A stretch of 64,000 nt of DNA from Branchinecta lynchi (Eukaryota > Arthropoda > Branchiopoda > Anostraca > Branchinectidae), in assembly GCA_023053575.1 (NCBI GenBank), contig JAKZAP010000006.1:20345280-20409279 (forward strand), in the 5' to 3' direction. The translations under genes were made by a program, and so were the position numbers. The first letter of the stretch is position 1; each line of letters starts with the position of its first letter. Under the pieces are notes generated by a model, which worked only from the letters and a program-made list of their open reading frames with translations, was not told the origin of the DNA and made no database searches. Below are positions 33,701-44,644 of this stretch, piece by piece.

Positions 33701-35355
33701 AAGATTCTGGATTCCACTCCCCCACGATGGTTGGATCGGAGAACTGACTGTTTTTAAGCCAATCTTGCCAAGTCTATAATGTTCAAGCCATGTGTCATAG
33801 CAAATATGGAAGTGCGTGAACTCGCGATCACCGGTATTCCGGATCCCCCCCCCCCGCTAACTCCCCCACAGTGCTCGAATCCGGTCCGGTTCTGTCACTG
33901 AATGTATCTAAGGCTTACGCTTGTTCTTCTCTCCAAGTTTCATCTCAATCGCTCCACTCTAAGCGTGTCGCAAGATCCCCCCCCCCCCGATTCATCGCAT
34001 CCGGTCCGGACTCTAAATAGGACATCTGAGACACGAGGTCTTTCCAAATATCAAGTTTCAGTAAGATCCGATCACCCGTTCCAAAGTTAGACATACCTCA
34101 AGATTCCGGATTCCCCCCGCCCCCCTCCACTCCCCCTCGGTGACCGTATCGGGAACTGACTGTTTCCAAGTTAGTTTGGTCGGGCTCCTGGTATGCCTGG
34201 CAAATGCCATCGGCAAATGGCACTTGGTGTCAGTATAGACTTGGAGGGTAGCAAATCTTATTAACTCAGGAGTAAAATTATTATCACGCACTACCGGAAA
34301 CGTAGCCCATCGATATTGGGTTCCGTCAGTTGATAATATTTGCTACTGGACTGCAAGTCCATATTGACACGTGTCCGTGAGTTTGTAATTTTAACTTTTG
34401 GCACGACCGGAACCCTACCGGTTGTTAAACCCATTTTCAACCAAATAGTGGTTACTACCGGGACCTTAGCTCTCCAAATATGGGTTGCGGTAATTAATTT
34501 CTTGCCCACGTTGAAATCCAGGAATCCTAGCTCTCAGCCAAAATATTCCGTAAGTTCCGTATAAATAGTTTGCTGTATCACCTACCGGCGCTCTAGCTTC
34601 CGAGTACATAATTCCGTGAGGCTACCGGACCGGGAGCTGGTACGATGAAGTTTCCGTAAGCTATTTCCATTTACTACCGGAACGGGAACCAGCACAGACA
34701 AGTTTCCGTTAGTCAGTGACGTCAAATCCCGGAATGGTAGTTCGTATGGTTTGCTTTCCGTGAAAACTACCGGTTGTACCGCAGCACGCAGGACATAAAG
34801 TAGGGGCTCCTGGTTCCTTAAACAGCGCTGATAAAGATATTCTTCAATCAGAGGCGTTACTAGGCAAAATGTTGTGTATGTGTGCGTGTGGGGGGGGGGG
34901 GGGGGGTCATTTTTACCGACAGTATTTGCAAACGGCTGTTCTGATGAAAAATAGACTGATTGCATCAAAATCGACAAGTTTCACGAAAAACCGACTGTTT
35001 TTACGAAAAACCGACTGATTCCGTGACAAAAATCGACTGTTATTAAGAAAAATCGAGGCGCTTCGCGCCAACTCAGTTATTTTTTTTTACCGACTGTGCT
35101 TTTTTCTTTCAGGAAAATAAGGCAACGTTGTCAACGCTCAACGGCACCGGAATAGCTATGTTATTTAGCGCTGGAACTTTTCTGTATGTGGCAACAGTGC
35201 ACGTTCTACCAGAAATAGCCTATGGCCATGGCTCTCACGCTTCGAGCTCTGATAGTTTACATGTAGAAAAAAATGGTTTTACAAGGACAGAATTGCTCTG
35301 TCTTGTTACGGGTTCTATCTTGCCGTTATGTCTATCAGCTTTCCATAGTCACTAA
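18759..35355 (+). CDS. SLC39A9: Zinc transporter ZIP9 (SLC39A9), complete, seven coding exons
   Basis: Coding exons are 18759-18854, 29394-29502, 29629-29760, 30592-30654, 30997-31082, 31601-31735 and 35113-35355. All have GT-AG borders and compatible phases, giving 287 residues (human ZIP9 is 307). The N-terminus [15 protein letters not shown] and the block [20 protein letters not shown] match ZIP9. The intramembrane metal-site segments are [12 protein letters not shown] (131-142) and MLHKAPAAFG (159-168), followed by [20 protein letters not shown] near the C-terminus. The His-rich loop is short ([12 protein letters not shown] in exon 3). The protein is expected to import zinc into the cytosol from the Golgi/secretory pathway or across the cell surface; ZIP9 is also reported as a membrane androgen receptor in vertebrates. 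Intron 1 (10.5 kb) and intron 6 (3.4 kb) are swollen by repeats. Confidence 0.96.
18964..20050. mobile_element. MITE-1 copy c with 8-bp target duplication, carrying a hAT insertion
   Basis: It begins CAGTCTAGTACATTAGCCC and ends GGGCTAGTGTACTAGACTG. It is flanked by TTTGAAAT at 18956-18963 and 20051-20058. Without the 732-bp insertion and its duplication it is 347 bp, forming one long hairpin around GCACAATTTCTAT. It lies in SLC39A9 intron 1, about 110 bp after the donor. Confidence 0.9.
19250..19981 (-). mobile_element. Internally deleted hAT element nested in MITE-1c
   Basis: The left end is CAGTGGTTCCCAACCTTTTC, the usual hAT terminus. The right end is the decayed complement GATTGGGAAG. 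The target duplication CTCTAGCA is at 19242-19249 and 19982-19989. On the - strand the interior corresponds to the transposase region around the DEST motif that is clearer in the related copy at 28740-28860. No open transposase frame remains. Confidence 0.85.
20059..20370. repeat. Low-complexity minisatellite of CATTTTAAATGCTAAAA-type words
   Basis: Imperfect units of about 18-50 bp with words such as CCATTCTAAATGCTAA and CCCATTTTAAATGC repeat throughout, in SLC39A9 intron 1. No function is visible. Confidence 0.6.
21184..21405 (-). mobile_element. Non-LTR retrotransposon fragment, extreme C-terminus of ORF2
   Basis: The - strand frame reads [20 protein letters not shown], then [20 protein letters not shown] and a stop at 21184-21186. 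The pattern R..FF..R....WN.LP.......FK..LD..W is the standard end of Jockey/CR1-like reverse transcriptase proteins. Confidence 0.7.
21614..21892. mobile_element. 279-bp CAGAGGCG MITE (family E) with 8-bp target duplication
   Basis: The left terminus is CAGAGGCGTTACTA and the right terminus is the complement of CAGCGGCATCACGA. It is flanked by CTTAAAGT at 21606-21613 and 21893-21900. The interior alternates CGACTG/CGGCT and TTTTAAAGAAAA words between a run of G near the left end and a run of C near the right. Related sequence occurs at 34849-35095 and 28500-28660. Confidence 0.85.
22458..23400. repeat. CAGGGGCGTCACTAG element with about 300-bp internal tandem units
   Basis: It begins with CAGGGGCGTCACTAGCC and a G run. 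It then has three diverged units starting near 22607, 22930 and 23208, marked by CTAAAAAGC.AAGCTTCCAA and GCCGGCGAAAT. The right end was not located, and later insertions may separate it. Confidence 0.55.
23613..25899 (+). repeat. Family B element inserted in the satellite
   Basis: The left hairpin is ATGGCACTTGAGCTTACTCA then AGTGCCAT. The right end is GAGCTCGTAGCTCTTGTT. The element contains diverged 280-bp-type units with long runs of G. The flanks AATTTGATTTT and TTTCATGTAAAAAGAAC rebuild the satellite unit, so the insertion lies in a T run with no visible target duplication. Confidence 0.8.
26050..27490 (+). mobile_element. 5'-truncated non-LTR retrotransposon with reverse transcriptase
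   Basis: A frame at about 26072-26250 ([26 protein letters not shown]) shifts into the 26238-26873 frame. That frame has [22 protein letters not shown] sequence, then [38 protein letters not shown] and the catalytic YADD at about 26737-26748. The frame then breaks and continues at 26937 with [11 protein letters not shown] and [20 protein letters not shown]. The 3' end is T-rich with TAAAGAATATACATAAATTA. It is inactive. Confidence 0.85.
28485..29110 (+). mobile_element. hAT-related element remnant
   Basis: The right end is GGTTGGGAACCACTG, the complement of a hAT terminus. Around 28740-28860 the + strand encodes [10 protein letters not shown] and [15 protein letters not shown], matching the Asp-Glu-Ser-Thr block of Charlie/ZBED-type transposases. 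It is collinear with the inverse of 19250-19981. The left end merges with family E-like sequence (GCCAAAATGTGTTTTTAGGG), and no open transposase frame is left. Confidence 0.7.
29111..29345 (+). repeat. Family B element, 3' remnant
   Basis: The piece has GGGGGAGCTGGACGTGGTAC and ends ATGAGCTCGCAGCTCTAGTT, the family B right end. It stops 48 bp before SLC39A9 exon 2. Confidence 0.65.
30030..30100. repeat. Family G palindromic repeat end
   Basis: It contains GATACCATGGTATC, a perfect palindrome, within TTTTTGCAGATACCATGGTA. Related words occur at 36305-36565 and 48480-48690. It lies in SLC39A9 intron 3. Confidence 0.5.
30190..30440 (+). other. Possible solo LTR-like or promoter-like segment in SLC39A9 intron 3
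   Basis: A TTATATAAA box (about 30251), GGGACTCGCGGAGTTAG shortly after and AATAAA at about 30401 resemble the layout of an LTR. I could not define termini or a target duplication, so this is tentative. Confidence 0.2.
31736..32105 (+). other. Start of SLC39A9 intron 6
   Basis: The donor is GTACGTCG. The open frame through the exon end (to 32035) is a read-through and has no family similarity. No element was recognised before the family C arm. Confidence 0.5.
32110..34830. repeat. Family C inverted arms enclosing a family B fragment, SLC39A9 intron 6
   Basis: The left arm 32110-32900 (GTTCTCACGGAAACCAGACC, CCGGTAGTCTCACGGAATTA) is answered in inverse by the right arm 34230-34830 (GAAGTTTCCGTAAGCTATTT, CCGTGAAAACTACCGGTTGT). 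Between them 32940-33400 is unassigned, and 33430-34210 is family B in - orientation with C runs. The whole could form a large hairpin in the pre-mRNA. Terminal duplications were not found. Confidence 0.65.
34849..35095. mobile_element. Family E MITE-like element just before SLC39A9 exon 7
   Basis: The left terminus CAGAGGCGTTACTAGGCAAA matches the 279-bp MITE at 21614. The interior has the same CGACTG and ACGAAAAACCGACTG words and a run of 16-17 G. No right terminus or duplication is visible before the exon acceptor at 35111-35112. Confidence 0.6.
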
Positions 35356-36050
35356 AGGCTGGTTCACACTGAAGGCGAATTTGCGTCGCCACCCTCCTGA
35401 AGTTACAGGTAAATATCCCGCTAGCAGCAAAGCGAATATTGCGAAATCGCCCTCGGTGGAAATTTAGATGTTATATTCGTTGTCAAAGCGTTTTGAGCAT
35501 TCCTATGATGGTCGGCATATTGGTTTTGGGTTGGGAAGCGTTGTTAGTGCACTACGTGGTTCATCTATTGTTGACGGAGGCAACAGGACACAGGATTTTA
35601 TAATATTTGAAGGAGTACAGTTTTATTTTCAAGTTGCTTGTTCGAAGGATTGAGCAAAAGTGTGGTTTTCAAATGTGTCTTACTAGAAAATTTCCGACAT
35701 GAGCCTCGAATGGAGTTTTCCGAGAACCATTGACCGTAAATCCCAGTGTTTTTGCGCTTTGGTATTTTAACCACCCAGGAAATTTACGAAGCATACGATT
35801 CACTTTGGCAACTCCTGGGCTTAGAAAATTATGTGATATCAAGACCAACTGATTCAAAATGTCGGCTGAATTTTGTCTGGTAACTAGAAACCTTGTTTTG
35901 GCCACTAAGTTTTATTTCATAAAATTTGGCAAAGACCACGCATTCCCCCCCCCCCCCCCCCAGACTGAGCCAGATGGCTCTAGTTTTAGTACTTCAACGA
36001 TACCTGCCGGATCGGATCGGAAATTTTTTGTTTTGCGGGTTTATGAAAAA
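35356..36050 (+). other. SLC39A9 3' flank
   Basis: I see no AATAAA close to the stop codon; the 3' end of the transcript is undetermined. A run of 16 C lies at about 35946-35961. No coding similarity. Confidence 0.4.
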
Positions 36051-36600
36051 CGACCCGAGCATATTCTTGCCGTTCAACGAGGACTCCTTTTGAGGAGTCT
36101 CCGCGTTTTTGTTTGTTCCGGGGACGGACTCACTCCCCTTATAACCCACGGACGAGGAATGCTCCGACTATCGTCACCATCGTCAAAAAAGGACTGCCTT
36201 TCAGATTCGGTGGGGAATCGATTTTGGAGTTGCTCCTGTTGTTTTTTCTCATAAACAGATGCTAGGGTTCGGTGCAAGAATTTCTGAGATCGATATTAGT
36301 TGCGTTTTTGCAGATACCATTGTAACTGTGTCTGCAATACACTTGATGACTATCTCTCCCTTCCGATGCAGAATCTCCGGGTCCCTGCGGAAGAACGGAA
36401 GAAACGGTTTCACAGCTGCGGTGACTCGTGATTTCAGTCATTGAGTTTGAGTCGTTACGGACACGTTTGCTCCTTCTTCCTGAGAATCACTGGCGTGTTT
36501 TGGACTTAGTCATATAGAGTATTAGACTTTTTGCAGTTACCGTGGTATCTGATATACGGTTGCTCTGAAAAAACGACAATTGCCAAAATTGCGCTTTTCG
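36051..36600. repeat. Family F and family G repeat copies
   Basis: 36070-36200 matches family F (GAGTCTCCGCGTTTTTGTTT, GACTCACTCCCC, CGAGGAATGCTC), seen again at 48840-50440 and 55435-55625. 36300-36565 carries family G ends TTTTTGCAGATACCATTG and TTTTTGCAGTTACCGTGGTA. Confidence 0.5.
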
Positions 36601-37059
36601 AATTCATCCTAAAAGAACAAGAGCTGAAAGCTCATATGGCACTTGTAAGAACAGTTAGCATGTTTGTCAGATACGGTTTGCAGTTTTCAAGGCTAGATCT
36701 CTCTCCCGATATTCATTTCATCAGAAAATGGGCTTGATCTAGTAAATCTGAAATGGTTATACCACTCATTGAAAACTGTATCTTCCTCCAACGATGATCG
36801 GATCGGGGGAGGGACTATATTTGCAAGCCAATCTAATAGAGTCCCTAAGATGCCTGCAAAGTTTCACGGTCATAGCACATCTGGAAGTACCCTAACTCGT
36901 GATCATCGGAATTAGTGAAAACCCCCTCCAACTCCCCCCACTGTGACACGATCGGTCCTGTTTTGTCAATAATAATATATTTGCAAATTGAATGGCAGGG
37001 CGTTAAGCCCAGGGGCGTCGCAAGGGGGGGGGGGGTGCAGCACCCCCCCACCTTTTTAA

Positions 37060-37660
37060 GATTCGGTAAAATTTTGGGCCGGAGGCCCGAAATTTGACTG
37101 AAACTGTTCGGTATTGTTTTTATAGCAACACTTTTCGATATATTTATGGGGATTCGGTAGTTATACAGAATCCTAAATAGGCTTTCTGTACAAATCTCTT
37201 CGGTATAACGATCGGGATTCGGTATAATTGCCAGTATTTGGTAGTTATCACGAATTCGGTGAAAGTATTGACAAAAATCACTGGGTAATTTTTCGATGCC
37301 GGAACTATTTGGTATATTTATGCAGATTCCGTAGTTACAATACGCTATTGGTTAAAAATTATTCGGTATCATGATTGGGATTCCGTAATTTATTCAGTAT
37401 AATATCCAGGATTAGGAAGTTAACCACAAATCCTGACTTTGTTCCAGTTTCGACCGAAGTCTGCCGAATATGAATATTGTTCGGTAGTCTTTCGATACTA
37501 AAACAATTCGGTATAATAACCGGGATACGGTAGTTATACAGAATCCCGAACATGCTATCGGTCTTAACTTGTTCGGTATAATAACTGGGATTCGGTAATT
37601 TATTCGTTACATTTGCCAGGATTCGGAAGTTACCACGAATCTCGAAACTCAGAAGAGGTC
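37060..37660. repeat. TTCGGTAT-rich repeat in left arm of family D
   Basis: Words such as TTCGGTATAATAACCGGGAT and TTCGGTAGTTATACAGAATC recur about every 50-110 bp. The right arm keeps only a short remnant at 45235-45270. Confidence 0.5.
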
Positions 37661-38074
37661 GAGTAAAGCACTGGTCGCAGACAAAAGGGATGATCTATGA
37701 TAACATCGATCCGTCATTTGACGGGGGTTTTAAGCCAGTTTTAGGATTGAAATTTCGAAACATTAAAAGCTAGAATCTGGATGGAAATTAAATTTGGCAC
37801 GAAAAAAATCTCGCCTGCGGCGCTCACTTTATGTGATCATGGGCATTATTAGCTAGACTACAGTAGCCGCTGCTGCCGGAACGTCGCTCCATCCGGTTTC
37901 TGGAACTTCTTAGAGTCTCGGTATTTAATCAACGGTAAATGATAGAATTTGTAAGTGAAGCAGTTAAATTTTAGCCTACAAAAAAAAGGATTTCGAAAAT
38001 TTTCGCCTGCGGAGCTCGATTTAATTTTCTATTGGCTATAATAGATAGAAGCTGTTACGGGTCGCTGTCACTAC

Positions 38075-38440
38075 CGCAACACGTCAGTTCGCATAAACGT
38101 CAGTTCGCCTAAACGAAGAATCCGACAGTTCTTCAACACGTCAGTTCCTCTACACGTCAGTTCCACTACACGTCAGTTCGCCTACACGTCAGTTCACCTA
38201 AACGTCAGTTGCACTACACGTCAGTTCGCCTACCGTCAGTTGACATAAACGTCAGTTGACATAAAGGTCAGTTCAGTAACCGGCAGTTCACCTATTTTAG
38301 AAATCCGTCAGTTCGTCAACACGTCAGTTCAGCAACACGTCAGTTCCCCTACACGTCAGTTCGCTTACCGTCAGTTGACATAAACGTCAGTTGACATAAA
38401 TGTCAGTTGACATAAACGTCACTTCGCCTACAAAATCCGT
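38075..38440 (+). repeat. CGTCAGTT minisatellite, left arm
   Basis: About twenty ACGTCAGTT words are separated by 5-12 variable bases (CGCCTACA, GACATAA, CCACTAC types), giving a period near 17 bp. The complement of this array is in the right arm. Confidence 0.8.
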
Positions 38441-38814
38441 CACCACCCCCAGAGATTCAGACCCGCCTATTAGTTCGAAGTCGACTGGGTCACCGAAAGC
38501 AATTAAGTAGAGGGAATAAAGCCCAGGGGATTAATAAAAAGAAGCCGACATTTGCGCATATTGATGAGGGTAAAATTAGTTAAGAATCACCGGGAGCTTG
38601 CAATCAGATGCGGCAGACGGGGCTAGTCAAACGAAAACTGAAAAAATATGAGGTGAACGTATAATTAAACATAAATAAGGGCTTAACAACCATCGCAAGG
38701 TGAAGGACCAAAATGTGCCAGTGATTTTCAATCTTTTCCGAAAGGGTACCGGAAACAGTGAGGGACGAACACTTTTCTCTTGGCTCTTGGCCAGTGCTTC
38801 CTCTATTGTCTTCA

Positions 38815-39829
38815 AACAAGACCAAAGGTTTCGACGGGATCCCACAAATTTCATATCTGATCCAGACAGTTGGATCTTGTAGATAAATATCCGATCTTCG
38901 CCAACCAATTTTAACTGGAATTTAGAAATAGAGAGACGTGGATTCAGCTTGCGTGTTTACTCCTATAAGTCGTATATACTTTGACGATATTGATCAAAAC
39001 TTCCAGCTGCCTTACTGCTCACATATTTTCCGGTTTCTGCCTGGTTCTTGGCGAGCTTCTTGTCCGTTATGTACTATATACTACCTTACAATATACTACG
39101 GATAAAACTTTAACTTTTAACGAATCTTCAGGTTTTGGCCGGAGCCCGAACTATTTGTCCGGCGTGGAATATTGACCCATAAGTTCAGCATGCCTCCTTA
39201 CCACTACACCCATCCTCTAATCAACTTCAGATAAAAACGTTTACTTTTTCAGCCGGATTCCGGGAGAATATGTCCGGGTAGAAAATAATTGCCATATGCG
39301 GATGCAGCATGTCTTCTTAAGCCTGAATCGAACATCTAATCAAGCTCAAATACAACTTTTATGTTATACAAATTTTCCGGTTTGGGCCGGATCCCAGGCG
39401 AACTACTTGTCCGGCGAAAAAAAAAATTGTTTAATTCTTGTTCAGTGTGTCTTCTTACCCCTAAATTGAACCTCTAATATACTTCAGATTAAACATTTCT
39501 TTTTCAGAAATTTTCCTGTTTTGCCGGATTCACGGTGAACTACTTGTCCGGCGAGAAAATAATTTTCATATTCGGATTCAGCATTTCTCCTTATCTCTGA
39601 ATCGATTATCTTATTAGATTCTAAAATATTTTTTCGTCCCTTAATTTGACCCCCTCCCGACCCCTAAATATAGGGCTACAGACCCCATCTTCGAAATTGA
39701 CCTGTACTTTGAACCAAAGATTCTTTATGCCAAATTTGAACGAAATATCTCAACCCCTACGAGAGTTATCGTGCTAACAGAGGAGAGACGGCCAACTCTT
39801 ACGAAGTCATAGGTGCGGGATCCCAAAAA
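38815..39829 (-). repeat. Family A element nested in family D
   Basis: It runs from AACAAGACCAAAGGTTTCGA to GCGGGATCCCAAAAAG (- orientation). The GTCCGTC block is reduced. Four to five internal units remain. Confidence 0.7.
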
Positions 39830-40104
39830 GTAGTTGCCCTCCAAAATAGTAGATAAAACTAGAATTTTCTGTTAATTGATAGTAATGCAATCACCAGTCC
39901 CATTCACAAGTTAGTTCTTAATGAGCCTTTTACTTTCAAGCCCCCCCTTCAGAATAAATTAAAAAAGTAAAAAAAAATATATTTTTGTCTGCTAAAATAA
40001 AAAGTTTCTAAGAGCCACATTATGCACATTCGAGCCTAACATCAATAAATTTTCTCCCCAGAAATAGCTATTATTCCAATAGTTCCGAAAAATTCATAAA
40101 AACA

Positions 40105-41510
40105 AAACAAGAGCTGTAAGCTCATATGGCACTTGCAGGGGTTAAGATATATTTTTCATCAAAAGAACTTTGCGGTTAAGATGCGCGCTGTAAGGGGGCT
40201 AGAACTTCATTTGTAAGCAAAACCCTTGAGGCAAAAATGACACTTGGCTGATGGGGACCATGAACATACATATTTTGCTTAAAAGTATTTTCCTTACTTT
40301 GCGGTCAAGGTTGATACGGTAATAATCGGATTTGGGAAGTAGCTATTTATAAGGAAATCTTGTTGAATATCTAATATTCCAGCGAAGTTTCGTCGTCCTA
40401 GCTCATCTGGAAGTACCTTAACTCGCGATCACCGGAATCCCAGCCCCCCCCCCCCCCTCCAACTCCACCCACAATACCCGGAGCCAATCCGGTTCTGTAA
40501 ATGATGCCCAGAGCATCTGTTTGTTATTCTACAATGTTCGATCCCGATCACACCAGTCTAAGCGGGTCTAGTATCCCCCCCCCCCCTCAACAGTTGTCGG
40601 ATCCGATCCGGAAATGACGAAGATCGCCACAGGGATATGTCCTCTGTTCATTTATTAAATTTCACTCGAATCCGATCGCCAGTTCCAAAGTTGCGCATGA
40701 CTCAATATTCAGGATTTCTCTCCCTCCACTTCCCCCCTAAGATTATCATATCGAAGATTTTTTTTCTATTTCCAAATCAGTTTGAACGGGTCCCTGATAT
40801 GCCTGCCAAGTTACGTCATGAAAATCCCCAGAAACTGGAATTCCGGGAAACCCCCTACACCCCCACCCCCCCAAGTGTCCGGATCCAGTCCAACTGTGGA
40901 AAAGATTAACCTGGAGCAGATGTTTGTTCTTCCCAGTAAGTTTCACTCCTATCCCTCCTTTCTAACCGTTTCTCGAGATTTCCGGTCTCCCCCCCCAACT
41001 CCCCCCTAGCTATCGAATCTGGTCAAGACTTTAAACGGGACATCAGACATATATAATCTATTCAGTTACTAAGTCTCATTCCAATCCCATCACCCATTCG
41101 GAAATTACACACTGCTCAATTTCCTGGATTCCCCCGCCCTCCCCCCCCCCCGAGATGGTCGGATCGGAAAACTGATTATTTCTAGGTTTGTTTGGTCGGG
41201 TCCCTGATATGCCTGCCAAGTTTCATGGTCCTAGCACATCTGGAAGTACCCGAACTCGAAAAAGTGTGACAAACTGCCCTCAATTTTCAAGTTCGCACCG
41301 CCCTCCACTCCCCCAATATGGTCGGATTGGGATACTGATTATTTCCAGGTTCGTTTGGTTGGGTTGCTGATATGCCTGTCAAGTTTCATTGTCCTAGTAC
41401 ATAGGGAAGTACCCTAATTCGAAAAAATGTGACAAAAAAACCGGACCGACCGACGGACGGAATTATGATCGGTATATGGCACTTGAGCCAGAGGCTGCAA
41501 GTACCATGAC
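40105..41510 (-). repeat. Family B element nested in family D
   Basis: It begins AACAAGAGCTGTAAGCTCAT and ends at the decayed hairpin ATATGGCACTTGAGCCAGAG. It has diverged units with C runs. Confidence 0.7.
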
Positions 41511-41594
41511 AAAAAAATATTCCTTGAGCCCAAGCTGACTTTGAAAAATATATTCAAATAATGCATACAACGTGTACGTCTGCTACGATTCATT

Positions 41595-41680
41595 GGCAGG
41601 GATGAACATTGACAGCCTGACGAGGACCCTTGCCAAGAAGGGCCAAATATCGCTGCCAAAGCATCGTAGCTGACGTACCC
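41595..41680 (+). repeat. Hammerhead-like motif, damaged copy
   Basis: CCTGACGAGGACCCTTGCCA is followed by AGAAGGGCCAAATATCGC. It is the same sequence as at 52441 but the conserved GAAA has become CAAA. Confidence 0.4.
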
Positions 41681-42052
41681 GCTGTATACATTATTTACAA
41701 AAAAAAAATGGAAAATAAATATTTTTCTACTTAAATACAGACAGTTTTAACACAGAGTGAACCAGACTGTTTTAAAACTTTATGCCGCAGTCAAAAATTT
41801 CGAAAATCAGACTCCTTCATGGTAAAAATCGACCAGATTACTTTCCAAACAAAAGTGTGTCGCAGACAAAATTTTTTAAGATGTATGTGTTTTCTGTAAA
41901 AACCCTAAGTCGCTTACTTACCCGATCCGACCATCGTGGGGAAGTAGTCAACTCATCGTGGATTTCAAAAGTTTATATTCCAAAAACATATTTTGTGTGA
42001 ACTGATGACGCAATCATTAGTCTCATAGGCCTAGCTATCCCTCAGCGATGAA

Positions 42053-43122
42053 AAACAAGACCAAAGGTTTCGATGGGATCGCAAAAATTCAATATCTGAT
42101 CCAGACAACTGGGTCTAGTCTTAGCCAGATCCAGTCATCGCCAGACTCCTTGAACATTCTTACAATTAAAATTCAGAAACAGATTAAGGCCAAATAGCTA
42201 ATCATCTGAGAAAAACTTCCTACCACTACCGCCAATTTCCCGATTTCGGCCAAACTCCAGAACTAATTGTCCGGCGAAAAAAAAGGAAGCTCAAAAATAA
42301 ACTCTGGGTATCTTCTTTCCCCAATAATGAACATCTAGTCAACTTCAAATAAAAATTTAGCTTATAACACATTTTCCGAGTCCAGCCGGATTCCGTTGAA
42401 CTATATGTCCGGGTAAAATATGATTGTCACACACGGATTCAGCATCTCTTCTTACCCCTTGTTATCTAATCAACTAGAAATAAAACTTAACTTCTACCAA
42501 TTTTCCGGTTTTGGCCGGATTCCGGACGAACTCCATGTCTGGATAGAAATGGTTTTCACATAAGTGTTCAGCATGTCTTCTTGCCCTAAATCGAACATCT
42601 AATCAACTTCAACTAAAACTTTTAATTTTGACAAACTTTCCGGTTTGGGCCGGATTCCGGTCGAAATACTTGTCCGTCGAGAAAATGGTTTTCACCACCG
42701 TGTTCAGCGTATTTTCCTACCCCTAAATCGAACATCTAATCAGCTTACAATAAAACTTTTACTTTTAACAAACTTTCGGGTTTGGGCCGGATTCCGGGCG
42801 AACTACTTGGTCGATAACAAAATGATTTTCACCATCGTGTTCAGCATGTCTTCTTACCCCGTAATCGACTATCACATTAGCTGTTTCAAAATATTTTGTT
42901 TGCCCCTTAATTTGAAACCCCTCCCCCACCCCTAAATGTAGGGCTAGAAAGCCCATCTTCGAACTTGACTTGTCCGACGACGCAACGAATCCTCACACCA
43001 AGTTTCATCAAAATATCTCATTCCCTTCGAGAGTTATCGTGCTTACAGACGGACGGACAGACAGACAGACAACTTTTGCGATGTCATAGGTATCCCTCCA
43101 CTTACGTTTTGGGATCCCAAAA
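42053..43122 (-). repeat. Family A element nested in family D
   Basis: A well-preserved copy from AACAAGACCAAAGGTTTCGA to TACGTTTTGGGATCCCAAAA, with a complete GACGGACGGACAGACAGACA block at 43050-43070. Confidence 0.8.
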
Positions 43123-43123
43123 G

Positions 43124-44330
43124 TAAGAGCTGGAAGCTCAAATGGCACTTGCAAGGCTGGGTCAGATGAAAGTGATGGTCAGAAGTATTGTTTCCACTTT
43201 TTGGTTAAGATTCGCACTATAAGGGTGCTGAAAATTAATTTCTAAGAAAAACCCTTGAGGCAAAAAGGATCATGTACATGGCGATCGTGAAAAAGTAAAT
43301 TTTGCTTAAAAGTGTTTTTTGTATTTTGCGGTTAAGATGAGTTCTTTAAGGAATGGTGATCTCTAACCCAATGATGGAAGTACATCTGGAAGTACCTTAA
43401 CTCACGATCACCGGAATTCCGGACACCCCCCCCTTCCCCCTCGAATCCGGTTTGATTCTGTCAGTAACGTACCTAGGACTTGTGCCTGTACTTTCCATCA
43501 AGTTTCATCGTGATCGCTCAACTCTATGTGCGTCACAAGATTTCCGGTTCTCCCCTCCGACCCCCCCCCCCCCCCCCCTCCCAGTTGATCGGATCTAGTC
43601 CGGACTTGAAACGGGACATCTGAGACATGGGATCTTTCAAGATATCAAGTTTCATTAAGATCCGATAACCCGTTCGAAAGTTATGCATGCCACTAATTCC
43701 CGGATTCCGCCGTCTCCCCCTCCCCCACGACTGTCGGATGGGGGAGTGACTGTTTCCAAGTTAATCTGGTCGGGTCCCTGATATGCCTACCAAGTTTTAT
43801 CGTCCTAGTCCACCTAGAAGTACATTAACTAAGGATCGCCGGAATTCCGGAACCCCCCTCCAGCTCCCCCCATAGTGTCCGAATCCGATCCAGTTCTGTC
43901 AGTTGTTTATCTAGAGCTTGTTCTTCTTCTTGCCACTAAGTTTCATCCGGATCGCTCCACTCTAAGAGTTTAACACGATATCCAGTTCCCCCCTCCAACT
44001 CCCCCCCCCCGATTCATCGGATCCGGTCCGGACTTGATATGAGATATCTGAGACACAAGGTCTTTCCAGATATCAAATTTCATTAAGATCCGATCACCTC
44101 TTCGAAGGTTATGCATGCCCCTGTTTTCTGGATTCCGCCACCTCCCCCTCCCTCCACGATGGTCGGATCGGTCAAGTGACTATTTCCAAGCTAGTTTGGT
44201 CGGGTCCCTAATATGCTTGCCAAGTTTCATCGTCCTAGAGCTTCTGGAAGTACCCTACTCGAGAACAGTGGACCGACCGACCAAAAAGTGATCGGTATAT
44301 GGCGGAGCTACAAGTGCCATAAAAATCTAA
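43124..44330 (-). repeat. Family B element nested in family D
   Basis: It starts directly after the preceding family A copy (TAAGAGCTGGAAGCTC) and ends near CAAGTGCCATAAAAATC. It includes a run of 18-19 C at about 43561-43579. Confidence 0.7.
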
Positions 44331-44644
44331 TTGTGTTTTAGTTGCCCAGCAATTAGTATTTATATCTTGAAGTTGTAAGCTAGCTCTCTTCAAAATACAT
44401 TTATCAGAACCGACTGTCCTTATTCGCCTCCCTGACCCCAGCTTAGCGAAGCTATCAATTACAATGAGAGTTTTCCCTGGTGTCTACCAACCGTATTCTT
44501 TCTTTCGTAACGTGAACCAAAACTGTCAGAATTGACGAGAGGCTCCTGACTTAATTTTTGCCCTCATTAAAAGTGAATTGTCGGCTTCTCTTATTAATCC
44601 CCTGGGTCGACTATCCCGTCGACAACAACATGTGAGAAAACTTC

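Noticed and set aside
38075..38440. CRISPR-like array of spaced repeats
   Set aside because: The core is only 9 bp, the spacers are 5-12 bp, it lies in an animal intergenic region and has an inverse partner in the other arm of a transposon. It is not a CRISPR array.
40637..41370. Proline-rich overlapping frames
   Set aside because: They arise from C runs in family B units; the same peptides recur wherever the repeat occurs.
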